From contig CAIIXF020000005.1 in NCBI GenBank assembly GCA_903813345.2, positions 30,755,375 through 30,819,374 of the forward strand: a DNA stretch of 64,000 nucleotides, written 5' to 3'. Below, in pieces: positions 13,801 through 28,800 of the stretch (position 1 is the stretch's first letter; every line of letters begins with the position of its first letter). The notes below the pieces were generated by a model that saw only the letters and a program-made list of their open reading frames with translations, was not told the DNA's origin and made no database searches. This DNA comes from Owenia fusiformis. Taxonomy: Eukaryota > Annelida > Polychaeta > Sabellida > Oweniidae. The position numbers and the translations under genes are program-made.

Positions 13801-16800
13801 TCTTTGGCCATAGCAAAGGATCTGCCTTCAAGGTATGGAATGTGTTCAAGGAAGTTACTCCAGCTTTTCTACAAAAGAGTGGCACAAATGCTTACAACCA
13901 ACCTGGTTTTGTAAATTCAGACCATTCAGTCCCTAGACTGTTTTACTGTTCTATTATATGATCGAACCAGCAACCAGATAGATATCAATGCAGCACGAAG
14001 ACTAATGTTCTGTGGCGGCCATACAGTCATTGACAGAATACAACCAACAAAAGTAGGCCTTGCTCAGAAAATCTTAAGAACTTGTTAACCAAGGTGGTAT
14101 TGTTTGGGGCCAACTGTACAATCTCCATCTAAAATTGGTATAGGAGTTTACAACATGGGGCTGGAAGTATGACATGTCTCTACTGGTGCCACTATTGACA
14201 TCCCTTCTTCAAGCAGCCAAGGCATGCCAAGCATTGGTCAAGTATGGGTGCAAGGTGAAATGTGGTCCTGGGTGCTTACATTTCAAAAATGGATAGGTGT
14301 CCACTGCTATGTGCAAATGCCATGGTCAATGCAAATCATTAGACAAAAAAAGCAGCGGACATAAAATTGAGCCTTGTGGGACTCCAGTTTTCATACAAAA
14401 ATGATCCAGTGACTTTAACCACATATGAACATCTAATAGGTACTATTATTAGTCATGTTTGATCAGTATACAACTATTTTGACTTATTAAATTACAACTG
14501 TAGTCAATTTTTATGATTTTTCGATACATCGTGGTGGCCATCTTGGATTTTTGGTGAAAAAGTCAATGGATTGCTTGGTGCCACTTCAGGTTTTCAAAAG
14601 AATGGTATGAAGTTTTGAAATCCACCTTAAAATTGCTTCTATATATTTTTGAAATATTTTCACCTAAATATTCCTGACTATTAATACAATATCTCTCCAA
14701 GAGTGAGTTACATAACACTACACCTACCTCTATTTTACCCCTTCATCTCCTCTTGACATTCTTTCAACCTCTGGGATTGATTTTCTTAAAAGTTTCTGCC
14801 CTCTGTCTCAGTTCCACTTGTGATATCTTTCCCTCGATTCATGTATATTCTGCCTGTTTCTCCATAAGTTGATACTTTTCCTTTTTCACCCATTTCTTCC
14901 CTTTCCCTTTGTAATCCCTTACACTGGATTATGACATGTATATTTATATGACAGCCCCACCCCCTCCCCCCCCAAAACTTGTACTTTTCAAAGTTATTTT
15001 TCTGGACTGCGTCTAACTTTCATCATTATTCAGTTTATTTTCATGACATGAAAATTCAAATGAAACCCTGAACTTGTGAAGATTGTGAAATTCTGTGACA
15101 AAACAGGTTTGTAAAATGCTGCAAAAATCTCCTTTCAAATGAAAATGATTATTATTAAAACCTCCCAAATAAACTGATATTTGATTAATAAGAATGGTTT
15201 GAAAGTTAATTTTCTCTATAGATATGTTTTAAATGAGAACAACAAAGATAGAATCAATACATATTTGTCAAAATTCTGATTTTAATTTGTCTTAAAGAGT
15301 GACCAGATCAGCTTGACCTAGAAGTTTTAACATAGGCCATCAATTTCACTTCCAAATATGGAAGGTACAAAAATAGAGCTGTCAATCAAATATTGAACTG
15401 TATCAAAGAGAAAGTTATATTTAGGTTTGCTGTTGATCAGTTGGGATCAGTTTTTCAGACTCAGAACTGAGGTTTTATATCAACAATGCTAAAAATATTT
15501 AACTCCTAAAAATGTAGTTGACTAATATACAGGTCAGTGTGACCTATTTGTAATAAATATTGTAACTGACCATCAGGTCTGGGAATACTATTTCTTATAT
15601 AAAAACAATGAATGCAAACCAGTAATAGCAAAAAATGTCATAAGAAACAGCAGTTTTTATAATATTCAGATGTCATTTTGAAAAACATATTTATGGTAGA
15701 CATCCTAATTTTTAGACATCCTGATTTTTCACTGATTTTCCTGCCATGCAATACGAGGGGTGATCAATAAGTAATGGACGCTTTTTTACATGGATGCTTA
15801 TTATAGACCATTACCTTCAACTCTATCAACTCTGAAGATTTGAAAACAAAAGATGTAATATATTTTGATATATCTTTATTTCCGTGAAGGAGGTATAGGT
15901 ACCCCGGGACCGACATGACATCAAACATTCTGAAGCTATTTTAGCTTGTTTAACATGTAAAGCAGTTAAATGCAGGCTGAACAAAACAACCCATTATGGT
16001 CATGATTTTGAATATTTTATCATCACTATGTGGTATTCATGCCACATTCATTCTACAGGGCCCTCTACATAGGTACCACCAAGTGTACACAATTCCTTAT
16101 CCTTTTAACTCAAGATTGTGAGACAAGGCTGAATCCTTCTCTCACCAACCCCTTCTTCCACAATGCTTCCTCAAATTGACCTGCAAACCCTGACCATACA
16201 ACACTCTGACATCACAATACTTACTGCTTGCGTGTTTCCAGTCAGAAAAATTTCACACTACCCTACCTCGATAGCGCATGCGCGAATTTTTGGGCTTTCA
16301 ATCAGGTCGCTTTTAAGTATATCGACTGCTTAGTGAAAAGGTTAATACGTTTGGTGCTCGGAGTGAGTCAATATTGCTATTCGCTGAACTTCAGTGGTGC
16401 AATAGTGAAGTCCATGTTCCAAGTTATATGATAGTTGAAGAAAGAATGTAAATAATATCGTTTTAAATTTTTAAATATTTGACACGTCATAGTACACGGT
16501 ACACAGCTGCAAAAGTTGATCAATACAGGGTACGAGGAATGTAAATTGTTCAATAGTACAGGGAGCGAGAAAGTAAGCTGATTATACAGACATACTATGT
16601 CCCGATCTCATGTATATTTACGTTGCAAACAGTGAAAATAATGCTAAAAAGGCCGCCTGTTGATGCTTTGAGGTGTCATCAATTGTTATTTAATCCAAAT
16701 AAAGTAAACATTATTTAGTAGATTTAGACACGGGCTTTTAGGTCGTATATGCATTTTAGTCATTAAATTAACAAGAACGCTAGATTATACGTGTTAATAG

Positions 16801-19800
16801 GGTATCAAATTGAAATAAAATAACGAAATTAAATATGAACACGTAAGTGATAAATGACTATCGGCTATCAGGATTAATGACTATCCGCTATTCAGAATAA
16901 TTAAAATTGCGTGAACTACATGTAAAGAATCTTTCTATATAACCCCTTGAATGGTCTAATTCACTACCGTCCTCAAAAACCGATCATTTAAAATAGTTTG
17001 TTCAAAATACCATCATGTCACCACATTTTGTTCTTCACGATTTGCTGTAGAGGTGATATGACGTCGTATTTCTCTATTGGTATGACTCCACCATTGTTTT
17101 GCCGTTTTACTACATGCCACAATCAACCTCACTGCCATCATATCAAACCAGGCCCATTTTCCATCAAACTTGGCCCAACTACTATCAAGTGGATGTCCTT
17201 CAAAAATCAAGTTGGCATGGTTACCAAAGCCTAATAGTTGCCATGGCAACCGTAGAAATGGGGTAAGAAATGAGAGCAAAAAAGCACCCAAACCCACCCC
17301 AATTGAAAGAAGCCTATGGAAAATCATCTCCAATTATCACCTTACTTACTATTGATAATTAGTTGAAAGTTAGGTGTAAAAATTCACATGCAAATGAGCT
17401 AATTATCAACTTAATTAACGCTTAATTTGCAACTTAATTAACGATTAACTACCATCAATATGCAAATGAGCTATTTGCGTAAATTAGTTGAAAGTTAGTT
17501 GTAAGTTTGATGTAAGTTAATCTCTAATTATCACCTAACTTACTATTGATAATTAGTTGAAAGTTAGGTTTAAGTGAGATTTGTGACATCTCAAAAATGA
17601 CTCGCTTCTTTTTTTGCTTCTCTTCACTCAGAGATTTTTGCTTCATCTTGAACTATTTTGTGACGGAATATTCATCTTAATTAGGATCTTTCAGAACAGA
17701 CAACATTGAACTTGAACTATTGAAATTTCACAGCAAGAGGAGGGAAAACCCCATGATTCAATTGATGACATACGATTTCCTCCTTCGCACACCTCCTTTT
17801 GTCGAAAACGTACCCTCCATCTTGGTTTTCAAAGTTTTCAAATTGACCTAGTTTTAAACCAATCAACGATCGACTCGCTAAACCAATCAGCGACGATGTC
17901 ATCTCAATACAGATTTACATTATAAGTGTATGTCATTTTTAAGATTCATGAAAAGCATGTGAAAACATCATTATTGCCATCAACAACTAAAATCAGAACA
18001 CAAACATTAGACTATAATGTTACATAATAAGGACGTAACAGATATAATCAAAAATTATGTTTTGAAATGTCTTTGATCTAACAATCATTATTTAGAAGAG
18101 CACATTTGGATTACTTGTGAAATATAGGTAACCCATGTTAGTACCTAAATTGCATTCTAGGATTAATATTATATGATCTGATTCAAAAAGATTTTTAAAT
18201 TCATAAACATTTCAGACAGAAGTGTGAATAAGATTTAACATACATTGTATTCATGTTCTACATACCCTTATAATAATGTTGACCAAATTTCATGGTAGTA
18301 TACGCACCATTCACGTTGTAATTCTCAATTTTATGAGAGAAATATCTCTCACATGTTTTCTTTTTCCACCATCTTGAAATTAAATTTAGGGGGTTTGTAT
18401 TTCTAAATCATGGGCCTAATTTACGACTAATTATCATTATAATGTTAACTATCAACCAATAATCTACTTCAGAACAAAAATGTTTTAATTTACCACTTAC
18501 TATCACCCTCAAACATTTCATATCTTAATTATCAACTAAAAATCATAAATCAGCATTATTGTAAGTTAATTTACGTTGAACTTGCTACTGATAATTAGGC
18601 CATAATTATCATTGATTTAATTAACGCTTAACTTTAATTCCAATTGCCAGCAGAATTGTTGATAATTAGTTGTAAATTAGTTGGTAATAAGTTGGTAATT
18701 AGTTTTATTTTTCAATTGGGGTACCATATTGGCACTAATTTATAAAATATTTCTAGACATACAAATTTTCTTAAACTTTGATATCATCTAGGACACTTCT
18801 AGACAACAAAAATATCAAAAATTGGGGGTAGGTTTACCACTTCAATTTTTTTCTAGGCTTGGTCAAAGTAAAACTACGAAAAAAGCACTCATTTTCACTT
18901 TTGAATCACCTATTATCGCCCAAATGGCTATATTTTTTCAAGGTCAAGGTTGCCATGTTAAAAGTAGAATTACGGAGATAAATCTGCTCTTCAGACAATG
19001 TTTGATGGCTTTTCTTCACCACGGAACAAAGATCTTTGCCCTGGTATGCCCATTTCCATGAGATGATATACGTGAAAGAGGAACTATGTCTTTAAGTGTC
19101 ATCAAAACTTTATGCCAACACGTGAAAAGGCCATTTCCGCACTACTTTTGGTGTAATAATTCCTATTATTGTAAAAAAACTAATACCAGATCGATGTAGT
19201 CTTATATGACGTGTTGAATGTCAGATGTTTTTGGATGGTATCTGCCCCATTGATTTTACATTTAATCATGAAACGCTCATCACAAGACACCTCGAAACAA
19301 ACATTATCCTCCTTGAGGAAAAATGTTTCACAATATGTTATGCCTTACGGCAAAATAAAGATACATTCCTGGGACGGCTTTTTTGCATCTTAAGATTTTA
19401 GAAAAACAATTAATTCACAAAAGTACAGTTGAATAACATACTGGAAAACGTATCCACATATAATACGATGACACGCAGTTTAAATAACAGTTTACTGGGG
19501 TTTTGTTACATATCAATGTAACATTTTCTAAGGGAAACTTACATGCTCCCTGTACGTTGACAGATTTACTGAAATGTATCGTGTATTGCATTGAGTTTTG
19601 CTTCACTGCGCCCACTATTATCTATCTTTGCCTATATTGGTTTTTTGCCAACAATATTCTACAAACTGCTTGATGAATCAATTCTATGTCTGGTAGAACA
19701 CTAGAAATAAATGTAAAATGTATTTTACGTTCAGAAATATGGAATTAAACCCACGTCCTCCATTTGCAACTTAGCTGTACCCTGTTTCCCTTTTAAACGT

Positions 19801-22800
19801 GGTCACGTGGTAGGGTAGTGTGAATTTCAAACAAAACAACAATTGTTGCATATAAAAAAAAGTTTAAATCTAACTGAAATTTGCCAAACTGGATAAAAAC
19901 TGAATATGTGACGTAAATGTCAGTCCCGGGGTACATGTAACTCCTTCACGGATAAGGATAAGGATATATCAACATGTATTATATATTTTGTTTTCAAATC
20001 TTCAGAATTGATAGATAATTGAATGATATATCAGTGGAAGGAAAATCAAAGGGATTGGTCCATAAAAAGAATGTGTGTAAAAAAGCGTCCATTACTTATT
20101 GATCACCCCTCGTATATCAATTTTAGAAACAAATATACTGAATGGTTCCCTGTTACTATGTACATCATCATATGGTACCATTTTGTGATTTTAAAATTCA
20201 AAGCTCAAAATGTAGGACAAATCTTAAGTCTGACTGATCGTATAAGTTGAGGAAAATATAAATAATGAATCTATTCACAGTTCTTCATAGATAGCAAGTA
20301 ATATAGTTTATTAAAACACATTGGTGCATTTTATCTAATTTCTCTTTTGTAACTCAGATGGGCTGTTGGAATGATAAAAGCAATCGCGGATGTTGAACAG
20401 AAAATGGCTGATATAGAAATGCCTCTACTGATTCTCCATGGAACCGAAGACAAACTGTGTAATATATCTGGGTCTAAAAGACTCCATGAAGTCGCTAAAA
20501 GTACAGACAAAACACTTAAGGTATTTATGTAACTTTTTTATTACCAACACAGAATGTTCCAAATATACATTTAAAATGGTGCACAGTAAAACTTGTATAT
20601 AGTGAACACATATGACAAAAACTTTACATTGTAAGTAGGTTTTACTACAAAGAGAGAATTTTATGCATGAGTCAATGTAGAATGTGTCTTAAAAGTTGTG
20701 TTCACTTAATACAGGTGTTCATTAGAAAGAGGTGTACTTAGACAGGATTTACTGTACACATATGTAGGGAATGAAAATATAAGTTCCAAAAGCTCTGAAT
20801 CAGCACTAAACCATAGTACCATGATTTAAATTCAATGTTTGTTAAGTACTCAAATTAGTACTAAATCATGCCTGATTACATCATTGATTTAGTGCTAGTA
20901 ATTCATCAAAATATAAGTGCTGATTTAGTATTAAAATAACATGTACTAAAATTAGCAAAAAGTCCATGAGTATTTATAATATCATATTTTCTTGTAACCA
21001 AGTATGACAGAATGGGGCATATCCTGCTATGTTCTATGATGACTGGCAATTTTACATATTTTACCTTTTTGCAATATTACAGCAATTTGAAAATCAAGAA
21101 ACATTTGGGAGGTTCAACATTAATACAGTTCACAATTGAAATACCGTCTCCTCTGTAATTAGTGCCCAGCCCTTAATAAGTGCCCATCCCGCTTCACAAA
21201 GTTCAAGAAATATTGAGAAATGACCAAGTATTAACGAATTTATCAGAAAAAATAAAAGTTTAAGTGGGCAGTATTAGAGCACTTCTACTAAACTACTGTA
21301 AATGTGACGCATTTTGTAATTCGATGCATCCTCCCGATAAATATCTATCATTGAGAGCTTCCCACATCATACTAAACCAATATTATCTCAAAATACAGTG
21401 AAACCTGTAAAGTGGAACACCTGTACAAGTGGAATGCCTCTTTAGAACACTTTTTAAAGTCAACTTTTACAAAAAATATGATCTATCATTAAATTAAAAA
21501 CTAGACATGTAAATTGAACAAGTTCAATTTAAGACTCCAGATTTAATTCTTTTTTTAAGCTGAGTCATCCAGAATACTTGTAAGCTGAGTCATCCAGAAT
21601 AAGCTGATCGAGTCAGCTAGAATTTAGACATTTAGACAACTCTCCATTTTTTATCTTCGACTCCATTGGCTTAACATGGGGATATCATCATATCAACTTT
21701 TCGAGACTTCAAACCGCTATAACTATCTAACCAGAAGTTAGATTGTATTTTGGTTTAAAGATTCGGACTCCTGAGAAAATTCTACCCTTAATTCATAACT
21801 CATACATTAAATTTGGAGATTTTTTTATTTTGACCTACTTTTTGGACACCATATCTCAAAAGTGGGTCAGAATACTTTCTGACGGCAAAAGGCTATCACT
21901 ATAAGCACACTCTTTGCTACCTGTATACAAAATTTCGAAGCAAATCATTAAAGTGTAATGTCAGAATCGCAAAAATAAGGAAAATTATGAATTTGCCCTA
22001 GATTTTGACCTTGGCATTTTGGTGTCCAAATTTTAAAGCTAGATAGCCTTCGAGGTCCCCTTCTTTTAAAGGCTTTCAGAATGTTAAGCTGTACTCAGTC
22101 TATATCTGGTATTTTAGACTTCAAAAAAATCTTTTTCCCTATTGACATAACATGGGGCACCAAATTTAGCAATTTTTGAGCTTTCAAACGCTATAACTTT
22201 CAAACAGAAAGTCGGATCGAAATTTGGTTTGCAGATTCAGATTCCTCAGAAAATTCTATCCTTATTTCATAACTCATATGCTAAATTCGGAGAACTTTTA
22301 TTTTGACCTACTTTTCGGACACCATATCTCAAAAGTGGGTCAAAATACTCTCTGACGGCAAAAGGCTAACACTATTAGCACACTCTTTGCTACCTGTATA
22401 CAAAATTTTGAAGCAAATCCTATAAGTGTAGTGCCAGAATCGCAAAAATAAGGAAAAACTATGAATTTGACCTAGATTTTGACCTAGGCATTTTGGTGTC
22501 CAAATATTGAAACTAGGTAGCTTTTGAGGTCCCCTTCTTTTATAGGAATTCATTATCTTAAGCTGTACTCAATCTATATCTCGTATTTTACACTTCAAAA
22601 AAATCTTTTTTCCTTGACTTTCTATCAGGATAACATCAGATCGATTTTTCTCGAAATTTCAAAACGCCATAACTTTCAAACCGGAAGTCGGATCGAAATT
22701 TGATTTAAAGATTCGGATTCCTGACAAAATTCTACCCCTTATTCATAACTCATACGTTAAATTTGGCGAATTTTTATTTTGACCTACTTTTAGGACACGC

Positions 22801-25800
22801 CATAACTTTGGAACTGGAAGTCGGATCGAAATTTGGTTTGCAGATTCGGATTCCTGAGAAAATTCTACTCTTAATTCATAACTCATATGTAAAATTTGGA
22901 GAATTTTTTATTTTGACCTACTTTTCGGACACCATATTTCAAAAGTGGGTCAAAATACTCTCTGACGGCAAAGGCTATCACTATAAGCTCACTCTTTGCT
23001 ACCTGTATACAAAATTTCGAAGCAAATCCTAAAAGTGTAGTGCCAGAATCGCAAAAATAAGGAAAAACTATGTATTTGACCTAGATTTTGACCTAGGGAT
23101 TTTGGTGTCCAAATTTTAAAGCTAGATAGCCTTCGAGGTCCCCTTCTTTTATAGACTTTCAGAATCTTAAGCTGTACTCAGTCTTTATCTGGTATTTTAC
23201 ACTTCAAAAAAATCTTTTTTCTCATTGACATAACATGGGGCACCAAAATTAGCGATTTTTGAGCTTTCAAAACGCCATAACTTCCCAACAAAAAGTCGGA
23301 TTGAAATTTGGTTTGCAGATTCGGATTCCTGAGAAAATTCTACCCTTAATTCATAACTCATAAGTTAAATTATGAGAAATTTTTATTTTGACCTACTTTA
23401 CGGACACCATATCTCAAAAGTGGGTCAAAATACTTTCTGACGGCAAAAGGCTCTCACTATTAGCACACTCTTTGCTACCTGTATACAAAATTTTGAAGCA
23501 AATCCTAAAAGTGTAGTGCCAGAATCGCAAAAATAAGGAAAAACTATGAATTTGACCTAGATTTTGACCTAGGCATTCTGGTGTCCAAATTTCGAAGTTA
23601 TGTAGCTTTTGAGGTCCCCTTCTTTTATAGGCATTCAATATGTTAAGCTGAACTCAGTCTATATCTTGTATTTTACACTTCGAAAAAGCCTTTTTTCCCA
23701 TTGACTTAACATGGGCACCAGATTTAGCGATTTTTGAGATTTCAAAACGCTATAACTTCCGAACCGTAAGTCGGATCAAAATTTTGTTTGCAGATTCGGA
23801 TTCCTGAGATAATTCTACACTTATTTGATAATTCACACGTTGAATTTGGAGAATTTTTTATGTTCTGACCTACTTTTCGGACGCCATATCTCAAAATCGG
23901 TAAGAGTAATCAAAAAACGGTTTGCCTTACGGAATTAGCTTTTTTTCTAAGGAACATGATGAAAAAAACCCGGAGCAAAAATACCAAAGGACGACTGAGA
24001 AAACTTGTGAAATAGCAAAAAGAGACGATTTGACCTAGTTCTTGACCTTTGACCTAGATAAACATTTGACCTAATTTCCCAGAAACTAGAACTCATTACC
24101 TAGTTGACTATGTTAGCAGATTTTAGGAAGTCCCTCTAGTTGCTGAGAAAACGCGGAAAGAAAGAAAAATAATAATAATAATAATAATAATAATAAGAAA
24201 ACTGGCAAAAGCAATAGACTCCAGATGAAATCTGGAGTCTAATAAGGTATAACTTTAGATCGATATCCAACAGTGTCTACCTAGTGGGAATATTGAAGAT
24301 AATTGGGGAAAAAATGTCCTTTAATTCAAGGGGATCTACTGGGGATTGGTTCAATCACTCTTGCAAATTTCTTGCTTTAATTTAGCGATTTAACTTTTAA
24401 CTGTAATCTCTCCAACAAAAATATATATCATTATTCTATATTAGTATTAAAAATTATTTCTATTTTAAAATTTGTTAATAAAAGTTGAAAATGTCATTTG
24501 ATAAATTAGATTGTAACATTTAATGCCACCATCATTAGGTGATGACATACAAAGCAAGTTTCAGAAAAATATTATGGAATAAATAGCTTATTGATGGTCG
24601 TGATGGAATATGAATTTTTCCTTGAGAAAATATCATATTTACACTCGGTCAATATGATATTTTCCTTGGTCAATATCATATTTTCCCTCCAAATAAAATT
24701 CATATTCCATCTCTCCCATTAAATTACCTCTATTTATTGTAAGAGTATGCTGTTACTTCCTTTTGATATTGCAAATAATACATACTTGGCAAGAAAACAT
24801 AAAATATCTGAAATTCCCGAGGATTTTTGACTTCTTATCAGACTGGTTTGAAGGAGATATTTTGAACTTTCTAACTGCCATTTTAATTACAGACAATACG
24901 ATAAGTAATGTTTTCTGTCAATATGACTGACTGTGAATCAGAGGATGTTATTTTCTGAAAACAGATCATGAATCCAAACACAATACATGTAAAAACAATT
25001 TGGTAAAGGATTGAACCTGTGTCTTTTCGGCTGTGTTTTTCAAACATTAATTTGTAATTAGCAGTGTTATCTATCTCTTTAGCCAATGTCATTTTATCAT
25101 CATTTAGAGCTTCATATCTCTGTTTAAACTTAAGTAGGAGACCATCTTGTTCCTTTTCCTGTTCAGAATGCATTTCCTGAATTAACAAACTCAGTTCTTT
25201 TTCTAATTGAGTCATATTTTTTAAGTGTTCTTTCATGAATTCTAAAACATTTATGATTTCATGTAATTGAGGAGTAAATTCTTCAAATCTATCTGTATAC
25301 CATAAAATTAATGGAAGTTCCATGTTCTGTTGACAGAACACAGCATAGAGGATCATTGTAAAATTGAAAATATTCCTGAAAATGATTTGAACGTGAGGTA
25401 TAAAACCTTTAATTGGTTGAATCAGATCGAGTGTTCTTAGTGACTCACTTAATATATCATGCAACTTTTCACATAATTCAGTAGGATCTCGGCCTATATT
25501 ATATTCCTGAATGCACGTTTGAAGTTGGTCAACCAAGTCAGTAGCATTGTTTGATACCAATGGAACATTTGTAATAGTCAAAATTGTGTTATATGAATTA
25601 TTTTCATGAATATCTTTAAACCTTGTAATGATGAAGACCATCGCCATTTTTATATATGAGATTGCGGAGTGTCGAAGGTTGATAACTCCCTGCTTCGTAC
25701 TTTCAGCCTTTTTTAATGCCTCAGAGTATTCTTGACTTTGACCTTGAGGATGACTGCTCAGTGAATCAACATTATGCATTTTTTGGAACTCATGCACAAA

Positions 25801-28800
25801 TATGTGCTCCTTGTGTTCAAATTCACAGCATTCGTCACATATTTTCTTATCACATGTTTTACATATGAATCTCCTAGGACTGAAAATGTGTTCTGGGCAA
25901 GTGTCTGTTTTTGAAGATACCCGTTTGCTCCTCATTACTATGATTTCATGATCTTTGTGCAACTGGTTTGTACATTTCGAGCATACAACGGTCACACATG
26001 GTACACACCAATGTCTTATACTCGATGAAGGCAGTTTTACTGAATGGCATTTGTTGCATTTATCAGTCATAGATATTGAATCTTTTATAGTAATTGGTGT
26101 CATTGTTTCCACAGATCTACTTGGAGGTTTATGTGTATTTGTGCTTATTGTTTTCTGCATTTTATCTGTATTCGTACCTTTTGTTTTATGTTTTTTAGTC
26201 GTATGAGTATTTGTACTGATATTTTTTGTTTCCACTTTGTCATTCGTCATTATACCTTTATGCTCCCTAGATATGTCTACCTGGATTGAATCTTGGACCC
26301 TTGGCACTATTTGCTTTGCAAGGAAGTTGGTAGTTAGCTGATTTATTCTTCCGTGGCTTAACATGGTCTCTTTTCTGCAATTTGGGCATTTTATGCGTCC
26401 AAATGAATGGCACGATTGTTGATATGTTTCCAAGCAGCCTTGACAAAACGTGTGTCCACATTGTAGCACTTTGGGTACCACTTTGTCATACTCCTCAAAG
26501 CACAAAGGGCAGTTGATGACATCATTCTTGTCGAGTCTCGTTGACTCTGTTAGAGATCCGGACATGTTGACCTGGATGTACAAAGTACAATGTTAGGCCT
26601 AGCATGTTTCTCTATATGTCTAGGAGGAAGTACAGAGAGGGAGGCTAGAAAGAGGGAGGGGCATAATGAGCGCTTCTCTATATGGCTAATTATTTAAAAA
26701 CTGGCCCAATGCCTTCCAATCTTAAAATACACACTAGGGCAGAGCATTTGTACTGAAAGGAGCGTTTTCAGTACAAATATGTACTGAAAAATGTACTAGT
26801 TTTGTTTCAGTACAAATTTGAGTATATTTTTGTACTGAAAAATGCACTGAATTTTTTTCAGTATATTTTTCAGTACAAATTCATGTACTGAAAAATATAC
26901 TGAATTTTAAGTACAAATTTAAGTATAAATATGTACTAAAAAATGTACTGAATTTTAAGGACAAATTTAAGTGCAAAAATATACTGAAAAATGCACTGAA
27001 AATTTAAGGATAAATTTAAGTACAAATATATACTGAAAATTATACTGAAATTTAAGTGCAAAAGTCAGTATAAAAATGTACTGAAAAATATACTGAAATT
27101 TAAGGATAATTTTAAGTATAAATATATGCAATGAGAAATATTCGTGCCCAATAATCACGGGGGATAAGCAAAACAATGGCGAAGCCACGGACTGCGACTC
27201 GCGTAACTTTACACCGCAGCCCAGCGCCAAAATGGAGGGACATCCGGCAGTGCCTACTGCTTCTTCCGACAAAATAGAGAAATCCAGGAATTTTAAATGC
27301 TATCGTATTGTCTAATCGGTGACCTAAATATTACTCTGTATCTACTGTTGGTCTGTAGATAAGAAAATAAGCAGTTGTCCAGATCAAGCTAAAACAGTAG
27401 CAAAGTTCTGATTTTACCTGTAAAATATGTCCATATTATTTAATTTACTATACACTTGAAAGGAGTTTTAACACGTTTCTGATATCTAAAGGTTAGTTGA
27501 GGCTCCGAGTATAATTCGTGAAAATGATTTGATAATAGAATGTGTTCATGAGGAGAAAATTAGATTCAAACTGCGCATTCATAGTGGACGCAGTCCAGTA
27601 AACAAAGCTATTTCAACAACGCAACACAGCCTCCATTGATATTCTAAGCAACGCAGTCCAGCCGCGAACACGAAATAAATAAGAAAGTGTAAACTATATT
27701 CCTACGCTATTATTGTTTCAGGAAAAGAAAGTCAGCATCCAGATTATCATTCAAAGTTACGTTGATTAACATATATCTATTACCTGAATCAATGTCCCAA
27801 ATTGCTATATTGTATCGTTTAAGACCTAGAAATATGGCAATTCAATAGCATATTTGGCAGAACAGTCGAGCGCAAGATGACAACGTAATATGTTTATTAC
27901 AAACCAATTTGTGGATAGGATTAAATATATAGATAATTGGATAGTGGTGAGACTTTTTATAAGAAGTAGAAATGCGAAACAATTAACTTTTTGATGATGC
28001 AATAAAAGCTGTTGGGGAAGGGTACATTAACTATATCTAGTATTTAAGATATCAGGAAAATATCAAATAATTGGAGAGTTGGTGAGTTAATGTAATTTTG
28101 GATGATCTTTCCAACAGTCCATCAATATTGCTAGCTACCACAAATTCATGATTTCAGCTGTATTTGACAGCTTGTATATATTTGCAGAATGGATTGAGAC
28201 ACGATGTAAGTCTATTAAAATAGCCCTTTATATTCAATTTTGTCCAAAGTTGCTCTATTTCGGCCACACCTGTACACACATTGTGCTATCTACCTTTGGC
28301 TGTGATTGCGTTCAGCTTCAGATATAAAGCAACACTGAGTCGTGGACTGCGTTGGACAGATGGATGGACTGCGACTATCAAAAATTCCAATTGTCTATGT
28401 AATTGTACGTTTTCCGCTTACCAAATATCACACGAAGATGTAATTGTAACAACAGAACATGAATAATTATATTAATTCGATGTCATTTCTGATTCCTTTG
28501 TTTAAATCGGTATATTAGGGACAAATATTGACAAAATTACATTTTTTGTGGCAGATTTCGAATTCATTTGTGATCATGCTAAACTATTGGACAGCCGAGC
28601 ACCAAGAATGCCATTGCAGTTGGAGTATGAATATGTTGATCACCGACTGGAACATACTAGCTATTCTGTAGAATATCCAAACCAATAATCTACCCCAAAT
28701 CCTAACATGCCTTCCAAATTAAGTTTGGACTTACCGCCATTGTTCAGCTATAATGCGTAGTAATCTCGTTTTGAATTACGCGAGTCGCAGTCCGTGGCTT

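Larger units (their letters stand above)
11271..14681. mobile_element. Large foldback element carrying mirrored gene fragments
   Basis: A left arm of about 1.46 kb (11271-12732) is repeated inverted as a right arm (12792-14681) around a spacer of about 59 bp. Arms start in ATAGTC-like ends, and share the near-identical stretch AATATTTCAAAAATATATAG close to the outer edge. Both arms encode pieces of the same decayed protein. The right arm is longer mainly because a SINE landed in it. It lies in MGLL intron 6. No clear target duplication was found. A local inverted duplication of one gene fragment is an alternative. Confidence 0.8.

Noticed and set aside
26578-26583. First ATG of the TRIM frame as the true start
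   Set aside because: The codons before Met7 overlap a splice-acceptor-like CATCCAG; Met7 is preferred, though not proven.
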